Source: Burkholderia sp. (lineage in GTDB: Bacteria > Pseudomonadota > Gammaproteobacteria > Burkholderiales > Burkholderiaceae). From it: a DNA stretch of 7,718 nucleotides. Each line of letters opens with the position of its first letter. Position 1 is the stretch's first letter. The notes under the pieces are model-generated. The model was not told the DNA's origin. It saw nothing but the letters and a program-made list of their open reading frames with translations, and made no database searches. The position numbers were made by a program, and so were the translations under genes. Location of the stretch: positions 1 through 7,718 of the forward strand of contig NZ_JAHACR010000207.1 in the NCBI RefSeq assembly GCF_018375725.1. Direction: 5' to 3'. This document shows, one piece after another, positions 1 through 5,468 of the stretch.

Positions 1-448
1 TCGTCAGCATCGACAGCCGCGAGCCGGGCGCGAGCCCGAGCGTGAGCGCGGTCTCGCTGCGGATCGTTTCCAGATAGATCATGTCCAGCCCGTCGCGGCA
101 GCCGAGCGACACCGCCGCGCCGATCTCGCGCGCGAGCGCCTGCATGTGCGGCCGCGCGAGATCGATCGTGCGCGTGCCGGACAGCAGCGCATAGCCGAGC
201 GACAGCACGCCGGCGTCGAGCGCGTACTTGCCCAGCATCTCGTCGTAACGCAGATAGCCGAGCACCGTCAGCGTGTACGCGAGCCGGTTCACGGTCGCCT
301 TCGGCAGACCGGTACGCGCGGCAAAATCGCGATTGCCGAGCATCGTTTCGCCGGGACGGAAGGCGCGCAGCAGGTCCAGCCCGCGCGCGAGCGCGACGAC
401 GAACTTGCGCTCGTCGATCGGTTGATCGTCGATGGTTGGAAGCGTCAT
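1..448 (-). CDS. IclR-family transcriptional regulator (partial, N-terminal 149 residues)
   Basis: The ORF runs off the left edge. Reading the minus strand from ATG at 448 gives 149 residues plus one base, with no stop. Residues about 16-78 form an IclR-type winged helix-turn-helix: an opening helix (VVALARGLDLLRAF), then a recognition segment (FAARTGLPKATVNRLAYTL, about 42-60) and a wing (LGYLRYDEMLGKYAL). From about residue 95 the effector-binding domain begins (LARPHMQALAREIG, then MIYLETI). The start is well bounded: an in-frame TAG lies two codons upstream (455-457 on plus), and the next Met falls inside the DNA-binding domain. No clear Shine-Dalgarno is seen. It diverges from gcdH, with a palindrome between them, which suggests that it regulates gcdH and possibly itself. 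Family members can repress or activate, and the effector is unknown here; glutarate or a CoA ester is only inference. Confidence 0.9.
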   Translation of the reverse strand, partial: MTLPTIDDQPIDERKFVVALARGLDLLRAFRPGETMLGNRDFAARTGLPKATVNRLAYTLTVLGYLRYDEMLGKYALDAGVLSLGYALLSGTRTIDLARPHMQALAREIGAAVSLGCRDGLDMIYLETIRSETALTLGLAPGSRLSMLT

Positions 449-482
449 CTGGTGCTACACTGGGATCAATTTGCAAAACATT

Positions 483-499
483 GTTCCGCATAGCGGAAC
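483..499. promoter_or_regulatory. 17-base perfect palindrome, probable IclR-family operator
   Basis: Two perfect 7-base arms, GTTCCGC and GCGGAAC, flank an ATA spacer in the 76-base gap between the regulator and gcdH, ending 25 bases before the gcdH start. The arm and spacer geometry resembles that of short palindromes bound by IclR-family dimers. The assignment rests on position and symmetry; binding is inferred. I could not place convincing -35/-10 boxes, so repression cannot be told from activation. Confidence 0.6.
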
Positions 500-510
500 T
501 TCAGTCAAGC

Positions 511-516
511 GAGGAG
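511..516 (+). promoter_or_regulatory. gcdH ribosome binding site
   Basis: GAGGAG lies 8 bases before ATG 525. It fixes the gcdH start there rather than at an in-frame ATG at 432, which would add 31 residues unlike the family and overlap the divergent regulator gene. Confidence 0.75.
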
Positions 517-524
517 ACGACACG

Positions 525-1712
525 ATGGGCGCTGCAACCTTTCACTGGGACGACCCGCTGCTGCTCGACCAGCAGCTCACCGAAGAAGAGCGAATGGTGC
601 GCGACGCTTCACGCGCGTACGCCCAGGACAAACTGGCGCCGCGCGTGACCGAGGCGTTCCGCCACGAGCGCACCGACATCGGAATCTTCCGCGAAATGGG
701 CGAACTCGGCCTGCTCGGCCCGACGATCCCCGAACAATACGGCGGCCCCGCACTCAACTACGTGAGCTACGGCCTGATCGCGCGCGAGATCGAGCGGGTC
801 GATTCGGGCTACCGGTCGATGATGTCGGTGCAGTCGTCGCTCGTGATGGTGCCGATCCATGAATTCGGCTCGGATGCGCAAAAGGAGAAGTACCTGCCGA
901 AGCTCGCGACCGGCGAATGGATCGGCTGCTTCGGCCTGACCGAGCCGAACCATGGCTCCGATCCGGGCGGCATGGTGACGCGCGCGAAGAAGGTGCCGGG
1001 CGGTTATTCGCTGTCGGGCGCGAAGATGTGGATCACGAACTCGCCGATCGCCGACGTGTTCGTCGTCTGGGCGAAGCTCGAGGAAGACGGCCGCGACACG
1101 ATCCGCGGCTTCATTCTCGAGAAAGGCTGGAAGGGCCTGTCGGCGCCGGCGATCCACGGCAAGGTCGGCCTGCGCGCGTCGATCACAGGCGAGATCGTGC
1201 TCGACGAAGTGTTCGTCCCGGAAGAGAACCTGATGCCGAATGTCTCCGGCCTGCGCGGCCCGTTTACGTGCCTGAACTCGGCGCGCTACGGGATCGCGTG
1301 GGGCGCGCTCGGCGCCGCCGAATCCTGCTGGCACACCGCGCGCCAGTATGTGCTCGATCGCCGGCAGTTCGGCCGGCCGCTCGCCGCAAACCAGCTGATC
1401 CAGAAGAAGCTCGCCGACATGCAGACCGAAATCACGCTCGGCCTGCAAGGTGTGCTGCGCCTCGGCCGGATGAAGGACGAAGGCACGGCGGCGGTCGAGA
1501 TCACGTCGATCATGAAGCGCAATTCCTGCGGCAAAGCGCTCGACATCGCGCGGCTCGCGCGCGACATGCTTGGCGGCAACGGGATTTCCGACGAGTTCGG
1601 CGTCGCGCGCCACCTCGTGAACCTCGAAGTGGTCAACACGTACGAAGGCACGCACGATATCCACGCGCTGATCCTCGGTCGCGCACAGACGGGCATCCAG
1701 GCGTTCTTCTGA
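525..1712 (+). CDS. gcdH: Glutaryl-CoA dehydrogenase
   Basis: This FAD-dependent acyl-CoA dehydrogenase oxidises and decarboxylates glutaryl-CoA to crotonyl-CoA and CO2, passing electrons to electron-transfer flavoprotein. It serves lysine and tryptophan breakdown in the cytoplasm. The 395 residues match the usual family length. The N-terminal FHWDDPLLLDQQLTEEER segment is typical of GcdH. Signature 1 is FGLTEPNHGSDPG (136-148) and signature 2 is ARDMLGGNGISDE (345-357). The catalytic base is Glu374 in TYEGTHDIHALILGRA, equivalent to human Glu370. Glu90 and Arg97 in EIERVDSGYRS correspond to human Glu87 and Arg94, which position the substrate gamma-carboxylate. These residues separate it from ordinary short-chain acyl-CoA dehydrogenases. 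It stands alone with its divergent regulator: no CoA-transferase gene follows, and terminator-like dyads do. Confidence 0.97.
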   Translation: MGAATFHWDDPLLLDQQLTEEERMVRDASRAYAQDKLAPRVTEAFRHERTDIGIFREMGELGLLGPTIPEQYGGPALNYVSYGLIAREIERVDSGYRSMMSVQSSLVMVPIHEFGSDAQKEKYLPKLATGEWIGCFGLTEPNHGSDPGGMVTRAKKVPGGYSLSGAKMWITNSPIADVFVVWAKLEEDGRDTIRGFILEKGWKGLSAPAIHGKVGLRASITGEIVLDEVFVPEENLMPNVSGLRGPFTCLNSARYGIAWGALGAAESCWHTARQYVLDRRQFGRPLAANQLIQKKLADMQTEITLGLQGVLRLGRMKDEGTAAVEITSIMKRNSCGKALDIARLARDMLGGNGISDEFGVARHLVNLEVVNTYEGTHDIHALILGRAQTGIQAFF

Positions 1713-1750
1713 CTCTGGCCGGCGGCGCCCGCCTGAAGACACGGCCCGGC

Positions 1751-1803
1751 CTGAACTGCACCCAAAGGTCGGATCGACATCCAACGTTCGGGGCGCAGTT
1801 CAG
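1751..1803. repeat. 53-base degenerate palindrome
   Basis: The outer arms CTGAACTGC (1751-1759) and GCAGTTCAG (1795-1803) are perfect. Inside them CCC pairs with GGG, AA with TT, GT with AC, and GGAT with ATCC around a CGAC loop, giving about 20 pairs interrupted by mismatches and one bulged G. The two halves read like facing copies of one roughly 26-base sequence. It could be an RNA hairpin, a protein-binding dyad, or two abutting terminal inverted repeats from a lost mobile element. No transposase remnant is nearby. Confidence 0.55.
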
Positions 1804-1817
1804 CCAGCCGAAACCCA

Positions 1818-1854
1818 AAGGGCCGAGTTCTGTGCAGTACGGAACTCGGCCCTT
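1818..1854. terminator. Bidirectional intrinsic terminator between gcdH and the peroxiredoxin gene
   Basis: Perfect 13-bp arms AAGGGCCGAGTTC (1818-1830) and GAACTCGGCCCTT (1842-1854) enclose an 11-base loop. On plus the stem runs into TTGTCCT; on minus the arm ends in CCCTTT followed by GGGTTT. Both tails are only modestly T-rich, but stem strength and the convergent position make termination of both flanking genes likely. Confidence 0.7.
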
Positions 1855-1984
1855 GTCCTCAGCCCTTCCTGGCCTGGCACGCCTGAACCGTCCAGCTGTC
1901 GAGGTTCAGTTCACGGCTTCGAAGCCGGGCAGGCCGTTGGCTCATGCGCCGGAGCAGGCGGGCTCGCTCGCCACGCAGCGGACG

Positions 1985-2007
1985 AGGCCGCCGCCTGCGA
2001 GCGGCCT
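1985..2007 (-). terminator. GC-rich hairpin after the peroxiredoxin gene, possible terminator element
   Basis: Perfect 7-bp arms AGGCCGC and GCGGCCT enclose a 9-base loop, starting 11 bases past the stop codon on minus. No T-tract follows, so it may only protect the mRNA 3' end or pause transcription before the stronger hairpin at 1818-1854. Confidence 0.35.
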
Positions 2008-2018
2008 GCGCGCCGGGC

Positions 2019-2657
2019 TTACTTGTTCGGCTGCGGCGTGAGACGCAGGTACGGGCGCACTGCGTTGAAGCCCTTCGGGAAGCGCTTCTTCAGTTCCTCC
2101 GGATCCTGCAGCGACGGCACGATCACCACGTCGTCGCCGTCCTTCCAGTTGCCCGGCGTCGCGACCTTGTAGTTGTCGGTCAGTTGCAGCGAATCGATCA
2201 CACGCAGCACTTCGTCGAAATTGCGCCCGGTGCTGGCCGGATACGTGATGATGAGCCGCACCTTCTTGTTCGGATCGATCACGAACAGTGAACGCACGGT
2301 CAGCGTCTCGTTCGCATTCGGATGAATCATGTCGTAGAGCTGCGAGACCTTGCGATCCGCATCGGCGATGATCGGGAAACCGACGACTGTCGCCTGCGTA
2401 TCGTTGATGTCGCCGATCCAGCCCTGATGCGACTCGACGCTATCGACCGACAATGCGATCACCTTCACGTTGCGCTTCTCGAATTCGCCCTTCAGCTTCG
2501 CGGTCAGCCCGAGTTCCGTCGTGCACACCGGCGTGTAGTCGGCCGGGTGGGAAAACAGGACGCCCCAGCCGTCGCCGAGCCACTCGTGAAACTTGATGCG
2601 GCCGAGGCTCGAATCCTGTTCGAAATCCGGCGCGATGTCTCCAAGACGCAGACTCAT
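2019..2657 (-). CDS. lsfA: 1-Cys peroxiredoxin (LsfA / Prx6 type)
   Basis: This thiol peroxidase reduces hydrogen peroxide and organic hydroperoxides in the cytoplasm through a cysteine sulfenic acid. The 212 residues begin with the thioredoxin-fold AhpC/TSA domain. The active site is SHPADYTPVCTTE, with Thr42, peroxidatic Cys45 and Arg122 (TVRSLFVID). Cys45 is the only cysteine in the protein, so it cannot use a resolving cysteine; this marks the 1-Cys class and implies an external reductant. The C-terminal region (YPASTGRNFDEVLRVIDSLQL, TPGNWKDGD, PYLRLTPQP) is the Prx6-type dimerisation domain, which makes it longer than 2-Cys AhpC. The start is backed by AAGGAGGG (2671-2664) 6 bases upstream. 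It is monocistronic, convergent to gcdH and divergent from the yqjD-like gene. Family members respond to oxidative stress, but I see no recognisable OxyR site. Confidence 0.95.
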   Translation of the reverse strand: MSLRLGDIAPDFEQDSSLGRIKFHEWLGDGWGVLFSHPADYTPVCTTELGLTAKLKGEFEKRNVKVIALSVDSVESHQGWIGDINDTQATVVGFPIIADADRKVSQLYDMIHPNANETLTVRSLFVIDPNKKVRLIITYPASTGRNFDEVLRVIDSLQLTDNYKVATPGNWKDGDDVVIVPSLQDPEELKKRFPKGFNAVRPYLRLTPQPNK

Positions 2658-2693
2658 GTTGTTCCCTCCTTGAACGATGCATGACGAAATCGC

Positions 2694-2711
2694 CCCGCGC
2701 CCACGCGCGGG
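2694..2711 (-). promoter_or_regulatory. Hairpin in the peroxiredoxin mRNA leader
   Basis: A perfect 7-bp GC stem, CCCGCGC and GCGCGGG, with a 4-base loop lies 37-54 bases before the peroxiredoxin ATG. It would fall in the 5' untranslated region if the promoter is at 2721-2749. It leaves the ribosome binding site free, so a role in mRNA stability is as likely as control. Confidence 0.3.
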
Positions 2712-2746
2712 ACAGTCGCGTAGCTTACGGGAAGCGGATGAACATG

Positions 2747-2765
2747 CGAACGATTATTCCGTTCG
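2747..2765. promoter_or_regulatory. Inverted repeat CGAACG-N7-CGTTCG, candidate operator
   Basis: Perfect 6-base arms are separated by an AT-rich 7-base spacer in the divergent gap, about 90 bases before the peroxiredoxin start and 200 before the yqjD-like start. The position fits a shared regulator site. I do not recognise the motif as OxyR or another named regulator. Confidence 0.35.
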
Positions 2766-2963
2766 ATATACATATATTTTTGTCATTTTTGACCGACAGA
2801 CGATCGAAGACGGGAAACTTTTACGCATAATCGGGACTCTTTCAATCCTTTACACGTGGTTTACCATGCGGCCATGTGCCGCCGTGGGTCATCCCGGCTC
2901 GCCAGCAGACACGCGTTTCGCTACGATGTGAACCTGCAGCATGACAGCATGAAGGGAGTTGCA

Positions 2964-3266
2964 ATGTCGGAAATCAACAAGGAGAAACTGATGTCGGATA
3001 TCAAAACCGTTCTCGCGGATGCCGAAGATCTGCTCAAGCAAGCCGCGAGCAGCACGGGCGACCGTGCGGCCGAACTGCGCGAGAAGGCGATGTCGCGCCT
3101 GAAGCAGGCCAAGGAAAAGGCAGCCGACGTTCAGGTCGTGGTGGTGGAGAAAGGCAAGAAGGCCGCGCGCGCGACCGACGACTACGTGCATGAGCATCCG
3201 TGGACGTCGATCGGCATCGCCGCTGGCGTCGGCGTGCTGATCGGCCTGCTGGTCAACCGCAAGTAA
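2964..3266 (+). CDS. yqjD: DUF883 / ElaB-YqjD family tail-anchored membrane protein
   Basis: The product is a 100-residue protein. Residues 1-75 are charged, helical and rich in Lys, Glu and Ala (coiled-coil-like, for example AELREKAMSRLKQAKEKAAD). The family hallmark DDYVHEHPW (72-80) follows, and then a single C-terminal membrane helix, about 81-97, with glycine spacing (GIAAGVGVLIGLL), ending NRK. This is the layout of E. coli YqjD and ElaB, inner-membrane proteins reported to bind ribosomes in stationary phase under RpoS control. ATG 2964 is chosen because AAGGGAG (2952-2958) sits 5 bases before it; an in-frame ATG at 2949 would leave no room for that site. It leads a three-gene run with a yqjE-like gene, as in E. 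coli. Ribosome binding here is inferred from family only. Confidence 0.92.
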   Translation: MSEINKEKLMSDIKTVLADAEDLLKQAASSTGDRAAELREKAMSRLKQAKEKAADVQVVVVEKGKKAARATDDYVHEHPWTSIGIAAGVGVLIGLLVNRK

Positions 3267-3320
3267 CGCGGCTTTCACCGACGTGCCTCGCCGGCCGCCC
3301 GGATGCGGCCCGCGGGCGCC

Positions 3321-3352
3321 AAAGCTGGCCGGTGGTCACACCGGTCGGCTTT
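3321..3352 (+). terminator. Hairpin between the yqjD-like and yqjE-like genes, possible partial terminator
   Basis: The arms AAAGC (3321-3325) and GCTTT (3348-3352) continue through TGG against TCG (one GC pair and two wobbles) into a perfect CCGGTG/CACCGG stem closed by a GTCA tetraloop. This gives about 14 pairs, ending in TTTGTCT. It lies 55 bases past the yqjD-like stop and 39 before the next start. It may end most transcripts after the first gene, so that the downstream pair is expressed less. Confidence 0.5.
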
Positions 3353-3390
3353 GTCTCAGCCGTTTTCCGCACGCGCCAAGCACAATACTC

Positions 3391-3780
3391 ATGACCACAG
3401 ACAACACATCGCAGCAGTCGGGCCACGGGCCGTTGCGCCGTTTCGTCAGCTCCGCGATCGGGCTCCTGCAAACGCGCCTCGAACTGGCGGGCATCGAACT
3501 CGCCGAGGAGAAGGAACGCCTGATGGGCGTGCTGTTCCTCGGGCTCGCCGCGATGATGCTGGCGACGATGGCGCTCATCAGCCTGACCGTGCTCGTCGCG
3601 ATCGCGTTCTGGGACACCTATCGCTGGCAATCGCTCGCGGCCATCACCGTGCTGTATGCGCTGGCCGGCGCCACATGTGCGCTGAAGGCGCGTGCGGGCC
3701 TGCGCGATGCGCCGACGATGTTCGAAGCCACGCTGAACCAGCTCGAGAAAGACCGCGAACTGTTCCGCGGCAACCCTTGA
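3391..3780 (+). CDS. yqjE: YqjE-like / phage-holin-family inner membrane protein
   Basis: The product is a 129-residue small membrane protein. An amphipathic N-terminal stretch (PLRRFVSSAIGLLQTRLELAGIELAEEKERL, about 14-44) contains the LLQTRLELAxIELxEEKxRL pattern typical of the YqjE/holin-superfamily-III group. Two membrane helices follow, about 45-73 (long and hydrophobic, ending IAFWDTYRW) and 82-99, with a charged C-tail (FEATLNQLEKDRELFRG). The word holin in the family name reflects topology only; there are no lysis genes here. ATG 3391 fits the family start, but no good Shine-Dalgarno precedes it. Its place after the DUF883 gene matches the E. coli yqjDE order. The function is not established in any organism I can cite with confidence. 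Confidence 0.87.
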   Translation: MTTDNTSQQSGHGPLRRFVSSAIGLLQTRLELAGIELAEEKERLMGVLFLGLAAMMLATMALISLTVLVAIAFWDTYRWQSLAAITVLYALAGATCALKARAGLRDAPTMFEATLNQLEKDRELFRGNP

Positions 3781-3823
3781 GCGCGCACGCGTTCGTCCTT
3801 TTCACTCCATTCGCCGACGCGCC

Positions 3824-4270
3824 ATGAGCCAGAACGCCACAGGCAATCCATACCGCACATCTGCATCGCATTCGCGCCTGAACGCCACGCAGCTTCGCGC
3901 CATTCGCAAAGAACTGCTGATCTTGCGTTCCGATGTCGAAAGACTGGAACTGGTCGAGGCCGGCATGGAACTGCGGCAGGCGGTCGCCCCGTTTCGCTGG
4001 CTCAAGGTATTCGTGCCGGGGCTGTCGGGCAGCTCGCTCGGCAAATCGGCGAAGAATCTCAATTCGAGCCTGAGCAACCTGGTCACGCAGTATCCGCTGC
4101 TCAGCTCGCTCGCCTCGCTCGTGATCGCCAAGCCCGTGCGGTCGCTGTTGCTCCGAAGCGCCGGCCCCGCGCTGAAATGGAGCTCGCTCGGTTTTGCCGC
4201 GTGGGAGATCTATCAATTCTGGAAGCAGTTCCGCAACGAACTTACGGCGAAGCCGGACAGCGACGATTGA
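3824..4270 (+). CDS. Small protein in the yqjK position, possibly DUF3318-type; function unknown
   Basis: The product has 148 residues and starts 44 bases after the yqjE-like stop on the same strand. The N-terminal part is polar. Residues 19-50 form a charged helix (LNATQLRAIRKELLILRSDVERLELVEAGMEL), followed by a basic and hydrophobic segment (RWLKVFVPGLSG), a Ser/Leu-rich stretch (75-111) and a C-terminal amphipathic region ending YQFWKQFRNEL. There is no signal peptide and no strong membrane helix; about 89-103 is the most hydrophobic part. Position and general plan (N-terminal charged helix, Trp/aromatic C-terminal helix) recall E. coli YqjK, but I see no clear sequence match. From memory, Burkholderia proteins in this position are assigned DUF3318, which I cannot confirm. 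No Shine-Dalgarno is obvious, so coupling to the upstream gene is possible. Confidence 0.75.
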   Translation: MSQNATGNPYRTSASHSRLNATQLRAIRKELLILRSDVERLELVEAGMELRQAVAPFRWLKVFVPGLSGSSLGKSAKNLNSSLSNLVTQYPLLSSLASLVIAKPVRSLLLRSAGPALKWSSLGFAAWEIYQFWKQFRNELTAKPDSDD

Positions 4271-4482
4271 CACGCAACGGGCATCGCGCCAAGGCGTTCC
4301 GGATGGCGCGCCGCCAGCCTTGATTCGCGCGGTACCGTTACACATCTTCGCCCCTCGGGTCGCGGTTCTCTTATGTCCCCCGATCGCCCTCCGTCTTTTT
4401 GGACGCGGCCCGCCCGCGCTGACCGTTCACCGGCGCCGGCGTTCACCTGGCACGCCACACGCTGTACGCCGACGCGGCCACA
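4271..4482. other. Convergent gap between the yqj-like cluster and pilE
   Basis: These 212 bases separate two converging operons. I see no gene and no strong intrinsic terminator, only a GC-rich self-complementary patch (CCGGCGCCGG near 4431) and short imperfect repeats. A pilY1 gene is clearly absent here. Confidence 0.5.
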
Positions 4483-4926
4483 TCAACGAACGCCCCAGCA
4501 TGCCGGATCCCACTCGTCCTCCCCGTTTGCCCTGAGATTGCCTTTCGTCCCGTCGCCTCGCAGCGTGAATGTCCCGCACGGATCGTCCCGCATCGGCCCG
4601 TCGTCCAGCGGCCGCGCATCGATCCGGTAGGCCGCGAATGCACCTTCATTCGGACGGCGGATTTCCAGCCGATAAACGGCGCGTCCGTCCGGCGGCGCAT
4701 GCGCCAGCGAATCCGGCAAGGCGGAAGGCAGCGCGCCGTCGAACGTTTCGAGATAGTGCGCCGCGCGGTAAAGCGCGGAAACGGCCGCGGCCCGATGTCC
4801 CTGCGCGATATGCTGCCGATACGAAGGAACCGCAAAACTCGCCAGTAATGCAACGATCGCCAGCGCCATCATCAGTTCGAGCAACGTGAAGCCGGACGGC
4901 CGACTCATCGTGATCCGCCGGCTCAT
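4483..4926 (-). CDS. pilE: Type IV pilin PilE-like (minor pilin)
   Basis: The product is a 147-residue prepilin. The class III signal is MSRRITMSRPSG^FTLLELMMALAIV, cut after Gly12, with Phe at +1 (to be N-methylated) and Glu at +5, followed by the hydrophobic helix to about residue 35 (SFAVPSYRQHI). The globular domain ends with a Cys117...Cys143 pair (DDPCGTFTL, DPACWGVR) that would form the D-region disulfide of type IVa pilins. The ATG at 4926 overlaps the pilX stop as ATGA, implying translational coupling. ATG 4908 is an alternative: it has a weak GGCGGA upstream and gives a more usual 6-residue leader. It is the last gene of the minor-pilin operon. PilE of this operon type is a minor component that joins the priming complex. 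No major-pilin locus is visible, so a major role cannot be wholly excluded. Confidence 0.9.
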   Translation of the reverse strand: MSRRITMSRPSGFTLLELMMALAIVALLASFAVPSYRQHIAQGHRAAAVSALYRAAHYLETFDGALPSALPDSLAHAPPDGRAVYRLEIRRPNEGAFAAYRIDARPLDDGPMRDDPCGTFTLRGDGTKGNLRANGEDEWDPACWGVR

Positions 4927-5468
4927 CGATGTGCGGACGCGACACGACGCCACCGCCGCGTGACGATTACACCGTCGCGAATCCGCACCTGCATCTGCAG
5001 CCATGCGGTTGCCGACATGTGCGCGCCGGTGCCACGCGCGGTGACCAAATACGCGTGATCATCCGCGCGATCGCCGATGCGCCACGCCTCGATCAGGCAG
5101 CGCGGCGGCCGTGCAGAGATCGGCCATTGAGCGAATGGCTCGATCGCTTCGGGCATCGCAAATGCAAGCCTGTCGCGCCAGGCATCGGGCTCGGCGCCCG
5201 ACGCGCCTGCCGGTATATAGGGCGCGCCGCCCTGCCGCAAGCGCGCCACGCAGACGGCCAGTGCCGCATCGGCCGCATGGAACGCAATCAGGTGATCGGA
5301 CAGCGCGCGCGTCCTGCGTGCTTCGGTCAACGCCGATTCGAACCATGCCCCCGTCAGTGCCGCGATGGCCGCGCCAACTGCGACGACAGCAGGCAGCGCC
5401 ATACCGGCATCGCGACGCGACGGCATTCGGCATGCGCAGGCCATCCCGCTCACTCCCGTTCGGTTCAT
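4923..5468 (-). CDS. pilX: Minor pilin / pilus assembly protein PilX
   Basis: The product has 181 residues. Features of the PilX family are a class III-like site RRDAG^MALPAVVAV (cut after Gly22), one membrane helix about 23-43, the diagnostic helix LIAFHAADAAL (60-70), and a C-terminal beta region YLVTARGTGAHMSATAWLQMQV. Position +5 after the site is Ala rather than Glu, as in GspK-like tip pseudopilins, which fits a place at the pilus tip. The ATG overlaps the pilW stop (ATGA) and follows a strong GGAGGT 5 bases upstream, so the start is firm even though it yields an unusually long 22-residue leader containing CAC. Internal Mets at residues 9 and 15 would give shorter leaders but lack such support. 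Sequence divergence from Pseudomonas PilX is high; family and position carry the call. Confidence 0.83.
   Translation of the reverse strand: MNRTGVSGMACACRMPSRRDAGMALPAVVAVGAAIAALTGAWFESALTEARRTRALSDHLIAFHAADAALAVCVARLRQGGAPYIPAGASGAEPDAWRDRLAFAMPEAIEPFAQWPISARPPRCLIEAWRIGDRADDHAYLVTARGTGAHMSATAWLQMQVRIRDGVIVTRRWRRVASAHR

Larger units (their letters stand above)
1713..2018. other. Convergent intergenic region with several dyad symmetries, no gene
   Basis: The 306 bases between the ends of gcdH and the peroxiredoxin gene hold no credible ORF. From left to right I see a 53-base degenerate palindrome (1751-1803), a 13-bp-stem terminator (1818-1854), a hairpin with arms CTGAACC and GGTTCAG (1883-1909), a 14-base perfect palindrome CGGCTTCGAAGCCG (1914-1927), and a hairpin with arms AGGCCGC and GCGGCCT (1985-2007) just past the peroxiredoxin stop. 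A short direct repeat, ACCCAAAGG, occurs at 1760-1768 and 1813-1821. The density of dyads exceeds what termination alone needs. Confidence 0.7.
2658..2963. promoter_or_regulatory. AT-rich divergent control region between the peroxiredoxin and yqjD-like genes
   Basis: This 306-base gap contains the most AT-rich stretch in the window (about 2753-2790) and must hold the promoters of both divergent genes. Candidate elements, all unproven: on minus TTCGCA and TAAGCT with exactly 17 bases between (2749-2721) for the peroxiredoxin; on plus CATAAT (2826-2831) without a good -35, and CTACGAT (2921-2927) about 36 bases before the yqjD-like start. An inverted repeat CGAACG-N7-CGTTCG lies at 2747-2765, overlapping the minus-strand -35 candidate. 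An open frame at 2677-2931 has no family features and I do not call it a gene. Confidence 0.5.

Noticed and set aside
432..524. N-terminal extension of gcdH from ATG 432
   Set aside because: The extra 31 residues do not match the family, overlap the divergent regulator, and ignore the ribosome binding site at 511-516.
609..1784. A 391-codon open frame on the minus strand, antisense to gcdH
   Set aside because: It is a shadow produced by GC-rich codon bias. It is Arg/Asp/Ala-rich without family features and lies entirely over a clear gcdH.
917..2041. A 374-codon plus-strand frame overlapping gcdH and the following gap
   Set aside because: It is in the wrong frame over gcdH, of Arg/Pro/Ala-rich low-complexity composition, and runs through the terminator hairpins.
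2677..2931. An 84-codon plus-strand frame in the divergent gap
   Set aside because: Its start lies next to the peroxiredoxin ribosome binding site on the other strand. It has no family pattern and crosses the AT-rich control region.
3391..3780. The holin-like protein taken as a sign of a prophage
   Set aside because: The family name reflects two-helix topology only. There is no endolysin, capsid, integrase or attachment site nearby, and the context is the yqjDE-like cluster.
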